The position numbers and the translations under genes were made by a program. A stretch of DNA of 16,210 nucleotides, from NCBI GenBank assembly GCA_905210385.1, contig CAJLWS010000012.1, positions 1-16,210 of the forward strand, read 5' to 3'. The notes beneath the pieces are model-generated. The model did no database searches. It was not told the origin of the DNA and saw only the letters and a list, made by a program, of their open reading frames with translations. Position 1 is the stretch's first letter. The number at the start of each line of letters is the position of its first letter. Below are positions 1 to 7,177 of the stretch, one piece after another. Source of the stretch: an uncultured Eubacteriales bacterium. GTDB lineage: Bacteria; Bacillota; Clostridia; Oscillospirales; Oscillospiraceae.

Positions 1-1
1 C

Positions 2-736
2 TCCCCCGCCCCGTCTCGGAATCCATCGTCGCCCCCCTCCCAGGAGCCGTCCACGCCGCCCTCCGAGCAGCCCTCCCAGCCGCAGCCCGCCATGTCCCTG
101 AACCGGACTGAGCTCGTCTTCACCACTCAGGGCGGCACGTTTCAGTTGAAGGTCTCCCTCACGGGAACGGACGGCACCTCCGGGGTAGTCTGGACCTCCA
201 GCGACAGCGGCGTGGCCGCGGTGGACAACACCGGCCTAGTCACTGCCATCGCCCCCGGCACCGCCACCATTACGGCTCAAAGCGGTGATGGCCTGGCCGC
301 CAGCTGCATCGTACGCTGCCGCTGGGAGGACCCTTCTCAGCCACCGGTCCGTGTGGATCTGAGCGCCTTCGCCGACAGACTCCTGTCCCAATACGCATTC
401 AGCGCGCAGGGCCCTGCTGAAGATGACTCCATTGACCAGCATCTCCCCGGCCTGACCTCCGTCAGTGCCCAGCAGTGTCTGGTCTACCTATGTCAGGAGC
501 CAAAGAACAGTGAGGAGCTTATCCTGATTGAGGTCACCAACGCCGGCGACTTGGAGGCGGTCAAGTCCATCCTCCAGGCGCGCATTAACACCATGGTCAG
601 CGGCGGCGCCTGGTTCCCCGATGCCGTGGAAGCTTGGACCCACAACAGCCGGGTGGTCTCCAACGGGAACTTTGTTATGCTGGTGGTCCACCCCCAATGC
701 GATGCCATTGTGGAGGTATTCCACACCCTGTTCTGA
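2..736 (+). CDS. Big_2 (bacterial Ig-like) + DUF4358 surface protein, 5' end missing
   Basis: The frame is open to the left edge, so the real start lies outside the window. Bases 2-91 already encode a Ser/Pro/Gln-rich linker (SPAPSRNPSSPPSQEPS...), and the ATG at 92 is internal. After the linker comes a Big_2 Ig-like domain (about 75 residues from base 92; VVWTSSDSGVAAVD and GLVTAIAPGTATITA are typical). The remaining ~135 residues resemble DUF4358 (ELILIEVTNAGDLEAVKSIL, a middle Ala/Pro stretch, then SNGNFVMLVVHP and VEVFHTLF). Such proteins in Clostridia are usually lipoproteins, so a signal peptide with lipobox is expected upstream; that is inference. Function is unknown. It is followed by a hairpin and then by the MBOAT and DHHW genes on the same strand, which suggests a role at the envelope. 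Domain calls are fairly firm; the biochemical role is not. Confidence 0.85.
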   Translation, partial: SPAPSRNPSSPPSQEPSTPPSEQPSQPQPAMSLNRTELVFTTQGGTFQLKVSLTGTDGTSGVVWTSSDSGVAAVDNTGLVTAIAPGTATITAQSGDGLAASCIVRCRWEDPSQPPVRVDLSAFADRLLSQYAFSAQGPAEDDSIDQHLPGLTSVSAQQCLVYLCQEPKNSEELILIEVTNAGDLEAVKSILQARINTMVSGGAWFPDAVEAWTHNSRVVSNGNFVMLVVHPQCDAIVEVFHTLF

Positions 737-755
737 GTTTACACCCATATACATA

Positions 756-790
756 GCGGGGGAAGCCCCTGGGCTTCCCCCGCTTCTTGC
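756..790 (+). terminator. Rho-independent-like terminator after the DUF4358 gene
   Basis: Bases 756-768 (GCGGGGGAAGCCC) pair perfectly with 771-783 (GGGCTTCCCCCGC): 13 bp, or 12 with a 4-nt loop. The tail TTCTTGCC is only weakly T-rich, so termination may be partial. No convincing promoter lies in the 43 bp before the next start codon, which suggests that transcripts read through into the MBOAT gene. Confidence 0.7.
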
Positions 791-826
791 CCTAAGTTAG
801 CCGAATTTTGACGAGAGGTGACGGCC

Positions 827-2224
827 ATGGTTTTCTCCACCCCGTATTTTTTGTTCCTGTATCTACCCGCTGTATTGTTCCTCTACTATATCTCCCCCTT
901 CCGCTACCGGAACTTCATCCTGCTGGTGTTCAACCTGCTGTTCTACGGCTGGGGGGAGCCGGTGTATATCCTGTTGATGGTCTTCACCATCGTGCTGGAC
1001 TACTTCGCCGGCATCATCGTCCAGCGGTGCAAGGACCGGGGCAATGACAAGGGCGCCCGCTGGGCGGTGGGCATCTCTCTGGGGCTGAACCTGGCCATCC
1101 TGTTTTTCTTCAAATACTGGGTGCTGGTGGCCTCCACCCTCCAGAGCTTCGGGCTGAACGTGCCCACCTTTGACCTGGTACTGCCCATCGGCATCTCCTT
1201 CTACACCTTCCAGACCATGACCTACCCGGTGGACATCTACCGGGGGGACGCGGAACTCCCCAAGAACCTCATCAACTTCGGCACCTTCGTCACCCTGTTC
1301 CCCCAGCTCATCGCCGGCCCCATCATCAAGTATAAGGAGCTGGCCGACCAGATGGCCTACCGCACCCACTCCCCGGAGCAGTTCGCCTCCGGCGTGCAGA
1401 TGTTCACCATCGGCCTGGCCAAAAAGGTGCTGCTGGCCAACTCCATCGGACAGCTGTGGGACGTGTACCTGGCCACCCCGGGGTCGGAGCTGACCACCTT
1501 GGGGGCCTGGCTGGGCATTCTGGCCTTCTCCATGCAGCTCTACTTTGACTTCTCCGGCTACTCCGACATGGCCGTGGGCATGGGCCGGATGATGGGCTTC
1601 GAATTCCTGGCCAACTTCAACTACCCCTACCTGGCCAAGTCCGCCACCGAGTTCTGGCGGCGGTGGCATATCTCCCTAGGCAGCTGGTTCCGGGAGTACC
1701 TGTATATCCCCCTGGGGGGCAACCGGGTGAAGGTGCCCCGCCAGGTCTTCAACCTGTTTGTAGTATGGGCGTGCACCGGCATCTGGCACGGTGCCAGCTG
1801 GAACTTCCTCCTCTGGGGCCTGTACTACTTCCTGATCATTGTCTTTGAGCGTTTCTTTTTCTCCAAAGTGCTCAAGAAACTGCCTGGCTGGGTGGGCCAT
1901 GTGTACGGCCTGTTCATCGTCATGGTGGGCTGGGCCCTGTTCGCCGTGGAGGACTTCACCGCCATGGGCCTCTACCTGAAAGCCATGTTTGGTATGGGGG
2001 CGGGGCTGATGGACGGAGACTTCCTGTATTACCTGCGCAACTACCTGCCTATCCTGGTCATCGCCATCCTGGCCGCCACCCCCCTGGCCGCCAGCCTGTG
2101 GAAGAAGCTGAGCGTCCGGGCCAGGCAGGTGGCCATCCCCATCCTGGTGTTGACTGGGCTGGCCCTGGCCACCGCCTACCTGGTGGACGGCACCTACAAC
2201 CCCTTCCTCTATTTCCGCTTCTGA
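827..2224 (+). CDS. MBOAT-family O-acyltransferase (AlgI/DltB/PatA-like)
   Basis: A 465-residue polytopic membrane protein of the membrane-bound O-acyltransferase family, which moves acyl (often acetyl) groups across the membrane onto exported polysaccharide or teichoic acid. Seen: many hydrophobic segments from the N-terminus (FLYLPAVLFLYYISPF), the family block FWRRWHISLGSWFREYLYIP at about residues 276-295 with its conserved His, and GIWHGASWNFLLWGLYY with the presumed catalytic His at about 321. FPQLIAGPIIKYKEL and YFDFSGYSDMAVGMG are further hallmarks. ATG 827 is chosen because AGAGGTGA (814-821) is an ideal SD for it; a GTG at 818 in the same frame lies inside that SD. The DHHW gene follows after 15 bp and is the likely periplasmic-side partner, as AlgI works with AlgJ/AlgX in alginate acetylation. 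The acceptor polymer cannot be told from sequence. Confidence 0.93.
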   Translation: MVFSTPYFLFLYLPAVLFLYYISPFRYRNFILLVFNLLFYGWGEPVYILLMVFTIVLDYFAGIIVQRCKDRGNDKGARWAVGISLGLNLAILFFFKYWVLVASTLQSFGLNVPTFDLVLPIGISFYTFQTMTYPVDIYRGDAELPKNLINFGTFVTLFPQLIAGPIIKYKELADQMAYRTHSPEQFASGVQMFTIGLAKKVLLANSIGQLWDVYLATPGSELTTLGAWLGILAFSMQLYFDFSGYSDMAVGMGRMMGFEFLANFNYPYLAKSATEFWRRWHISLGSWFREYLYIPLGGNRVKVPRQVFNLFVVWACTGIWHGASWNFLLWGLYYFLIIVFERFFFSKVLKKLPGWVGHVYGLFIVMVGWALFAVEDFTAMGLYLKAMFGMGAGLMDGDFLYYLRNYLPILVIAILAATPLAASLWKKLSVRARQVAIPILVLTGLALATAYLVDGTYNPFLYFRF

Positions 2225-2239
2225 TTGGGAGGTGCAGAC

Positions 2240-3370
2240 ATGAGCAAGAAATATTCCATTTTCATCACCGCGCTGTTCTGCCTGTTTATCTTCGGCTTCG
2301 GGATCGCCTTCCTGATCCTCCCCGACCGGGACTTCTCCGAGCAGGAGAACCGCTACCTCACCCAGTTTGAGGCCCCCACCCTGGAAAACGTCTTCGGGGA
2401 GAATGGCGAGTTCATGGCGGATTTTGAGAAGTACGTCAATGACCAGTTCCCCCTGCGGGACAGCTGGATCCACCTGAAGGCCTGGTCGGAGCGTCTGCTG
2501 GGCAAGCAGGAGAACAACGACGTCTACTTCGGCGGCGAGGGCCAGCAGACCCTCTTCGCCCAGTATACCAAACCCTCCGACCTGGCGCAGCGGGTGGACT
2601 ATGTGAACCAGCTGGGGGCCAACGTGGATGTGCCCGTCTACTTCGCCCTCATCCCGGACAAGAGCTTCGTCTGGGCCGACCGCCTGCCGGACAACGCTCC
2701 CCTGGTGGATGACGGCTCCACCATCCGGGATGCCCAGGCGCTGGTGTCGGGTGATGTGAATTTCATCGACCTGTCCTCCGCCCTCAGCGGAGACAACGTG
2801 TTCTACCGCACCGACCACCACTGGTCTACCATGGGCGCTTACCAGGGTTATGTGGCCCTGATGAACGCCATGAACGGCGCCTACACCCAGCTGGACTCTG
2901 AGCCCACCCTGGTGTCCGATACCTTCTACGGCACCACCTGGTCCTCCTCCGGCGCCGGCTGGGTACGCCCGGACGAGATGTACACCTTGGTGCCCGAGGG
3001 CGGCCTGACCGGCAACACCACCGTCACCCGCTATCCCAACGGCTCCCCGGTGACCGGCTCCCTCTACGACCTGTCCCGGCTGGAGGTCAAGGACAAGTAC
3101 TCCATGTTCCTGGGCGGCAACCAGGGCCTGTGCGTCATCCAGAATCCGGATGCCCAGGGCGGCAAGCTGCTGGTGGTCCGAGACTCCTACGCCGACTCCC
3201 TGGCTCCCTTCCTCTCCCTGGACTACCAGGAGGTCCACCTCTTCGACCTGCGGTACAACCGCACCTCCCTGCGGCAGTACGTGGCGGACAACGGCATCGA
3301 TCAGGTGCTGGTGCTCTACTCCAACTCCAACTTCTCCACCGACAGCAACCTGGCCCTGCTGGGCTACTGA
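2240..3370 (+). CDS. DHHW family protein (AlgX/AlgJ-like SGNH-type acylation partner)
   Basis: 376 residues with one N-terminal membrane anchor (residues 5-27, hydrophobic, after MSKK) and an extracellular domain. The name-giving motif is seen as YRTDHHWSTMGAY (Asp192-His193-His194-Trp195). LLVVRDSYADSLAPFL near residues 311-325 provides the likely nucleophile Ser316, as in AlgJ/AlgX-type SGNH-like O-acetyltransferases. The N-terminal ENRYLTQFEAPT and YVNDQFPLRDSWI blocks are typical of the family. Known role of relatives: accept acyl groups handed over by an MBOAT protein and place them on an exported polysaccharide. ATG 2240 is set by GGGAGGTG at 2227-2234; an upstream in-frame TTG (2225) lies before that SD. 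The gene begins 15 bp after the MBOAT stop, so the two are surely co-transcribed, and a strong terminator follows. Confidence 0.92.
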   Translation: MSKKYSIFITALFCLFIFGFGIAFLILPDRDFSEQENRYLTQFEAPTLENVFGENGEFMADFEKYVNDQFPLRDSWIHLKAWSERLLGKQENNDVYFGGEGQQTLFAQYTKPSDLAQRVDYVNQLGANVDVPVYFALIPDKSFVWADRLPDNAPLVDDGSTIRDAQALVSGDVNFIDLSSALSGDNVFYRTDHHWSTMGAYQGYVALMNAMNGAYTQLDSEPTLVSDTFYGTTWSSSGAGWVRPDEMYTLVPEGGLTGNTTVTRYPNGSPVTGSLYDLSRLEVKDKYSMFLGGNQGLCVIQNPDAQGGKLLVVRDSYADSLAPFLSLDYQEVHLFDLRYNRTSLRQYVADNGIDQVLVLYSNSNFSTDSNLALLGY

Positions 3371-3393
3371 TTCCCCTCTGACATAAGACATAA

Positions 3394-3436
3394 AATCCCC
3401 CGGAGGGGCGGCAAGAAGCCGCCTCTCCGGGGGATT
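3394..3436. terminator. Bidirectional terminator between DHHW and livF
   Basis: Bases 3394-3412 pair with 3418-3436 around the loop AAGAA, giving 19 bp with one G-T wobble (core ATCCCCCGGAGGGGCGGC). Read on the - strand the stem is followed by the T-run of TTTTATG, and on the + strand by CCTCGTTT. It sits between convergent genes and probably ends both, with the better tail on the liv side. Confidence 0.85.
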
Positions 3437-3465
3437 CCTCGTTTCATCAAGCGCTGCTTTCCGGC

Positions 3466-4167
3466 TCAGCCGCCCAGGTATGCCTGCTTCACCGCCTCAT
3501 TGTTGAGCAGTTCCTTTCCGGTTCCGGTAGCCACGATCTTGCCGGTCTCCAGCACATAGCCCCGGTCGGCCACGGACAGGGCCATCTGGGCATTCTGCTC
3601 CACCAGCAGGATGGTAGTCCCCGCCTGATGCAGGCGCTGGATGATCTCGAAGATCTGGTCCACCAGGATGGGGGCCAGACCCATAGACGGCTCGTCCAGC
3701 ATCAGCAGTTTGGGGTTGGCCATCAGCGCCCGTCCCATAGCCAGCATCTGCTGCTCACCGCCGGACAGGGTCCCGGCGATCTGCTTCCGACGCTCCTTCA
3801 GCCGGGGAAACTGCTCATACACCCGCGCAATCCCCGGGTCCACCGAGGCGTTCGACTGGGTGAAGGCCCCCATCTCCAGGTTTTCCTCCACCGTCATCTG
3901 CAGAAAGATCCGCCGCCCCTCCGGCACCTGGGCCAGTCCCTGCGCCACAATCCTGTGGGCGGGCACCCCCACCAGGCTTTTCCCAAGGAATTCAATGGAT
4001 CCGGTTTTGGAGTGGAGCAGGCCGGACACGGTGTTCAGAATGGTGGATTTCCCCGCGCCGTTGGCGCCGATGAGGGTGACGATCTCCCCGTCCCGCACCT
4101 CAAAGGATACCCCCTTGATGGCGTGGATGGCTCCGTAGTATACGTTGATGTCATTGACCTTCAGCAT
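3466..4167 (-). CDS. livF: Branched-chain amino-acid ABC transporter ATPase LivF
   Basis: A 233-residue ABC ATPase, the usual LivF length. Motifs in order: Walker A GANGAGKST (34-42), the LivF-type AQVPEGRRIFLQMTVEENL region (79-97), signature LSGGEQQ (134-140), Walker B LLMLDEP (154-160), and LLVEQNAQMAL (187-197), where Gln stands at the usual switch-His position; that is normal for LivF. With LivG it forms the ATPase pair on the cytoplasmic face that powers uptake through LivHM. It starts 3 bp after the livG stop, and its SD (GGGGGAG) overlaps the last livG codons, so translation is likely coupled. It is the last gene of the operon; the bidirectional terminator lies just beyond. Confidence 0.96.
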   Translation of the reverse strand: MLKVNDINVYYGAIHAIKGVSFEVRDGEIVTLIGANGAGKSTILNTVSGLLHSKTGSIEFLGKSLVGVPAHRIVAQGLAQVPEGRRIFLQMTVEENLEMGAFTQSNASVDPGIARVYEQFPRLKERRKQIAGTLSGGEQQMLAMGRALMANPKLLMLDEPSMGLAPILVDQIFEIIQRLHQAGTTILLVEQNAQMALSVADRGYVLETGKIVATGTGKELLNNEAVKQAYLGG

Positions 4168-4170
4168 GGC

Positions 4171-5019
4171 TCAGCTCCCCCTCTTCTTGCCCAGGTAGGC
4201 CTCAATCACCGCGGGGTTGGCCTGGATCTCCTCCGAGGTACCCTTGGCGATGACCCGGCCGAAGTTGAGCACGCAGATGCCCTCACAGATCCCCATGACC
4301 AGGTTCATATCGTGCTCGATGAGGAGGATGGCAATCTGGAAGGTATCCCGGATCTTGACGATGTTCTCCATAAGCTCCGCAGTCTCAGAGGGATTCATGC
4401 CCGCCGCCGGCTCATCCAGCAGCAGCAGGGAGGGATTGGTGGCCAGGGCCCGGACGATCTCCAGCCGGCGCTGGGCGCCGTAGGGCAGGGAGCCGGCCTT
4501 ATGGGCGGCCAGGTCCTGCATGTCAAAGATGGACAGCAGTTCCATCGCCCGCTCCCGGGCCGCCTTCTCCTGCCTCCAGTACTTGGGTAAGCGGAACACC
4601 CCGGTCAAAGCGGAGTATTTCTCCTGGTTGTGCAGTCCCACCTTCACGTTGTCCTCCACCGACATCTCGGAGAACAGACGGATATTCTGGAAGGTGCGGG
4701 CCACCCCCATACGGTTGATCTGGGCGGTGGTCTTGCCCGAGGTATCAAACCCGTCCAGCAGGATGGTACCCCGGGTGGGGTGGTAGACCTTGGTGAGCAG
4801 GTTGAACACCGTGGTCTTGCCTGCGCCGTTGGGACCGATCAGCCCGGCGATCTCCGTGCGGCCGATGGTCAGGTTGAAGTCGTCCACCGCCCGCAGGCCG
4901 CCAAAGTCGATGCCTAAGTGGCTGCACTCCAGGATGGGGGATTTGTCCAGATCCCGCTCGGGGATGATGGAGTGGCTGGGCACCGGCACCATCTTGCCCT
5001 TCTCAAACTTCTTAGCCAT
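4171..5019 (-). CDS. livG: Branched-chain amino-acid ABC transporter ATPase LivG
   Basis: 282 residues, somewhat longer than typical LivG because of a ~27-residue charged N-terminal extension before SPILECSHLGIDFGG. Walker A is GPNGAGKTT (62-70), the Q-loop is TFQNIRLF (Gln111), the signature is the LivG-type LPYGAQRRLEI (178-188), Walker B is LLLLDEP (198-204) and the switch His is in LLIEHDMNLVM (His236). The C-terminal ANPAVIEAYLG tail is the branched-chain amino-acid ABC C-terminal motif. The ATG overlaps the last 8 bp of livM (AATGGCTAAG), which supports co-translation. It partners LivF at the LivHM permease. Confidence 0.96.
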   Translation of the reverse strand: MAKKFEKGKMVPVPSHSIIPERDLDKSPILECSHLGIDFGGLRAVDDFNLTIGRTEIAGLIGPNGAGKTTVFNLLTKVYHPTRGTILLDGFDTSGKTTAQINRMGVARTFQNIRLFSEMSVEDNVKVGLHNQEKYSALTGVFRLPKYWRQEKAARERAMELLSIFDMQDLAAHKAGSLPYGAQRRLEIVRALATNPSLLLLDEPAAGMNPSETAELMENIVKIRDTFQIAILLIEHDMNLVMGICEGICVLNFGRVIAKGTSEEIQANPAVIEAYLGKKRGS

Positions 5020-6136
5020 TCAGCGCCGCCCCCTTTCTTCTGGGAATGATTTTGCCCAGCAGGGCGCGCAGACGATCGTTGTGGGTGGCCAGCATCACCA
5101 GGATCAGCACAATGGCGTACACCAGCATCCGGTAGTCGGCAAACTGACGCAGGGCCTCGGGCAGAACGTAGAGCACCACGGCGGCGATGACAGAGCCCCA
5201 CATGTTGCCCAGTCCGCCCAGCACCACGTAGACCAGCACCAGGATGGAGGTGTTGAAGTCAAACTGGGCGGCGCTGACGCTGGAGTAGTTCAGGCCAAAC
5301 AGGGCCCCTGCCGCCCCCGCCAGGGCGGCGGATATCACAAAGGCGGTGAGTTTATACTTGGTCACGTTGATGCCCACGCTCTCAGCGGCGATGCGGTTGT
5401 CCCGGATGGCCATCACCGCCCGGCCGGTGCGGGAGCGCACCAGGTTGAGCACGATGACCAGGGTGATCATCACCAGTACGAACCCGGCAGTAAAGGTGGC
5501 GATCTTCTCATTGCCCGCCGCCCCCTGGGCGCCCTTGATGATCTCCACACCGTTCTCCGTCAGCCCCAGGTCGGCCATGACGCTGTTGCCGTCGTAGTTG
5601 AAGCGGATGTGCAGGCCGTTCTCGTCAAAGCCCACCAGCAGGCAGTTGATCAGCTCCTTGATGATCTCGCCGAAGGCCAGGGTGACGATGGCCAGGTAGT
5701 CTCCCCGGAGCCGCAGCACCGGCACACCCACGATGACCCCAGCCACGGCGGCCATCACCGCGCCCACCACGATGGCCAGTGCCAGCCGGGCCACGTCCCC
5801 CGCACCGGTGAAGCCCAGGCTCATGGAGGCGATGATACCGGAAAAGGCACCCACACTCATGAAACCCGCATGGCCCAGGGACAGCTCGCCCAGGATACCC
5901 ACCGTCAGGTTCAGGGACACCGCCATGCAGATGTAGCAGCAGATGGGCACCAGCATGCCAGTCACCTGGCGGTTGAGCAGTCCCGCGCTCTGGCAGGCCA
6001 TCACGACGGCAAAGGTCAGGATGACCCCCAGATAGGTGGCGTAGTCCACCTTGGTGACCGTCTTCATGTTCTTAAAGTAACCCTTCAACTTTCCGTCCGG
6101 CTTTCCCGCGCCGGTCGGCTTGCTCTGTTTCCTCAT
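5012..6136 (-). CDS. livM: Branched-chain amino-acid ABC transporter permease LivM
   Basis: A 374-residue inner-membrane permease. After a basic, polar N-terminus (~35 residues) come about eight to ten hydrophobic segments. Family signatures are LSLGHAGFMSVGAF (85-98), LRLRGDYLAIVTLAFGEI (141-158) and the cytoplasmic ATPase-contacting stretch GRAVMAIRDNRIAAESVGIN (238-257). A hydrophilic insert at about 168-212 (FDENGLHIRFNYDG...) lies between membrane segments, as in other LivM proteins. ATG 6136 is chosen because GTGAGGTGG, overlapping the livH stop, is placed 5-6 bases ahead of it; an upstream in-frame ATG at 6166 would overlap livH and lacks an SD. It pairs with LivH to form the channel. 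Confidence 0.95.
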   Translation of the reverse strand: MRKQSKPTGAGKPDGKLKGYFKNMKTVTKVDYATYLGVILTFAVVMACQSAGLLNRQVTGMLVPICCYICMAVSLNLTVGILGELSLGHAGFMSVGAFSGIIASMSLGFTGAGDVARLALAIVVGAVMAAVAGVIVGVPVLRLRGDYLAIVTLAFGEIIKELINCLLVGFDENGLHIRFNYDGNSVMADLGLTENGVEIIKGAQGAAGNEKIATFTAGFVLVMITLVIVLNLVRSRTGRAVMAIRDNRIAAESVGINVTKYKLTAFVISAALAGAAGALFGLNYSSVSAAQFDFNTSILVLVYVVLGGLGNMWGSVIAAVVLYVLPEALRQFADYRMLVYAIVLILVMLATHNDRLRALLGKIIPRRKGAALNG

Positions 6137-6146
6137 CTTGGCCACC

Positions 6147-7025
6147 TCACACTTTCTCGGGCACATACTTGCCCAGCAGGCCGGAGGGCCTCACCAGCAG
6201 CACCACGATGAGTACGGCGAAGACGATGGAGTTGGCCAGGTTGGTGGACAGGTACGCCCGGGCCATGGCCTCAATGACGCCCAGCAGTACCCCCCCCAGG
6301 AGAGCCCCAGGAATGGAGCCAATGCCCCCGAACACCGCGGCGGTAAAGGCCTTGATGCCGGGCATGGAGCCGGTGGTGGGTTGGAGCACCGGGGAGTAGG
6401 AGCACAGCAGCACCCCGGCAATAGCCGCCAGGGCCGAGCCGATGGCAAAGGTCATGGAGATGGTCCGGTTGACGTTGATGCCCATGAGCTGGGCCGCTCC
6501 CCGGTCCTCCGAGCAGGCCCGCATGGCCTTGCCCATCTTGGTCTTCGAGGTGAAGAGCGTGAGGGCCACCATGATGACGACGCACACGCCCACCGTCACC
6601 AGCATCACCCCGGAGACGTTCAGGCGGCCCAGGAACTCAGGCACCTCAAAGTCCACCAGGGAGGTGAAGTTCTTGGGCGTCGCCCCCCAGATGAGCTGGG
6701 CGGCATTCTGGAGAAAATAGCTCACGCCGATGGCGGTGATGAGCACCGCCAGGCTGCCCGCCTGGCGCAGAGGTCGGTAGGCCAACCCCTCGATGACCAC
6801 GCCCAACACCGTGCACACCACCACGGCGAACACCACCGACACCCAGCCGGGCAGGCCCAGATAGGTGGTGGTGCAGAAGGATATGTACCCCCCCACCATG
6901 ATGACGTCGCCGTGGGCGAAGTTCAGCATTTTGGCAATGCCATACACCATGGTGTACCCCAGGGCAATGATGGCGTAGATGCTGCCCAGGCTAATGCCGC
7001 TGATGAGGTATTGGAGAAATACCAT
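6147..7025 (-). CDS. livH: Branched-chain amino-acid ABC transporter permease LivH
   Basis: 292 residues, the expected LivH size. The N-terminus FLQYLISGISLGSIYAIIAL and the block GYTMVYGIAKMLNFAHGDVI are diagnostic. GKAMRACSEDRGAAQLMGIN (165-184) is the ATPase-coupling loop, and the end RPSGLLGKYVPEKV is the standard LivH tail. ATG 7025 is preferred: AGAGAGGTGTGA lies at SD distance, and the protein then begins like its relatives. A longer frame from 7085 would add 20 polar residues encoded by the hairpin region. The livM SD overlaps the livH stop. It forms the membrane channel with LivM. Confidence 0.95.
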   Translation of the reverse strand: MVFLQYLISGISLGSIYAIIALGYTMVYGIAKMLNFAHGDVIMVGGYISFCTTTYLGLPGWVSVVFAVVVCTVLGVVIEGLAYRPLRQAGSLAVLITAIGVSYFLQNAAQLIWGATPKNFTSLVDFEVPEFLGRLNVSGVMLVTVGVCVVIMVALTLFTSKTKMGKAMRACSEDRGAAQLMGINVNRTISMTFAIGSALAAIAGVLLCSYSPVLQPTTGSMPGIKAFTAAVFGGIGSIPGALLGGVLLGVIEAMARAYLSTNLANSIVFAVLIVVLLVRPSGLLGKYVPEKV

Positions 7026-7057
7026 GTCAGGATCACACCTCTCTCTTTTCTGTCTCC

Positions 7058-7097
7058 CAAAAGGAAAGCAGGGGCGGCTGTTCACCGCCGTCCCTGC
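7058..7097 (-). terminator. Intercistronic hairpin 2 (leaky terminator?) between livK and livH
   Basis: On the - strand GCAGGGACGGC (7097-7087) pairs with GCCGCCCCTGC (7078-7068): 10 of 11 positions pair around an 8-nt loop. TTTCCTTTT follows. It lies 33 bases before the livH SD region. The form is that of a partial terminator that would lower livHMGF expression relative to livK. This is inference from structure and position. Confidence 0.6.
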
Positions 7098-7124
7098 AGA
7101 TCTCGCTGCCTTGTGATGCGGGCA

Positions 7125-7154
7125 GCCAGCCGCCGGAGAGCCCCGGCGGCTGGC
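7125..7154 (-). other. Intercistronic hairpin 1 directly after livK
   Basis: GCCAGCCGCCGG (- strand, 7154-7143) pairs perfectly over 12 bp with CCGGCGGCTGGC (7136-7125) around a 6-nt loop. No T-run follows (next bases CTGCCCGC), so it resembles an mRNA-stabilising 3' stem for the livK message more than a terminator. It starts about 23 bases after the livK stop codon. Confidence 0.65.
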
Positions 7155-7177
7155 GCGCGCAGAAGAAGTTTCCTTGA

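Noticed and set aside
1676..3391. 571-codon open frame on the - strand opposite the MBOAT and DHHW genes
   Set aside because: The composition is dominated by Gly, Val, His, Gln and Glu, as expected from reading the complement of G/C-rich third positions. The + strand genes have clear families and SDs.
4790..6211. 473-codon open frame on the + strand opposite livG and livM
   Set aside because: A His/Gly/Gln-rich shadow of the liv genes, with no family resemblance.
7026..7085. N-terminal extension of LivH from an ATG at 7085
   Set aside because: The added residues are polar and encoded by the hairpin region; ATG 7025 has a good SD and the standard LivH start.
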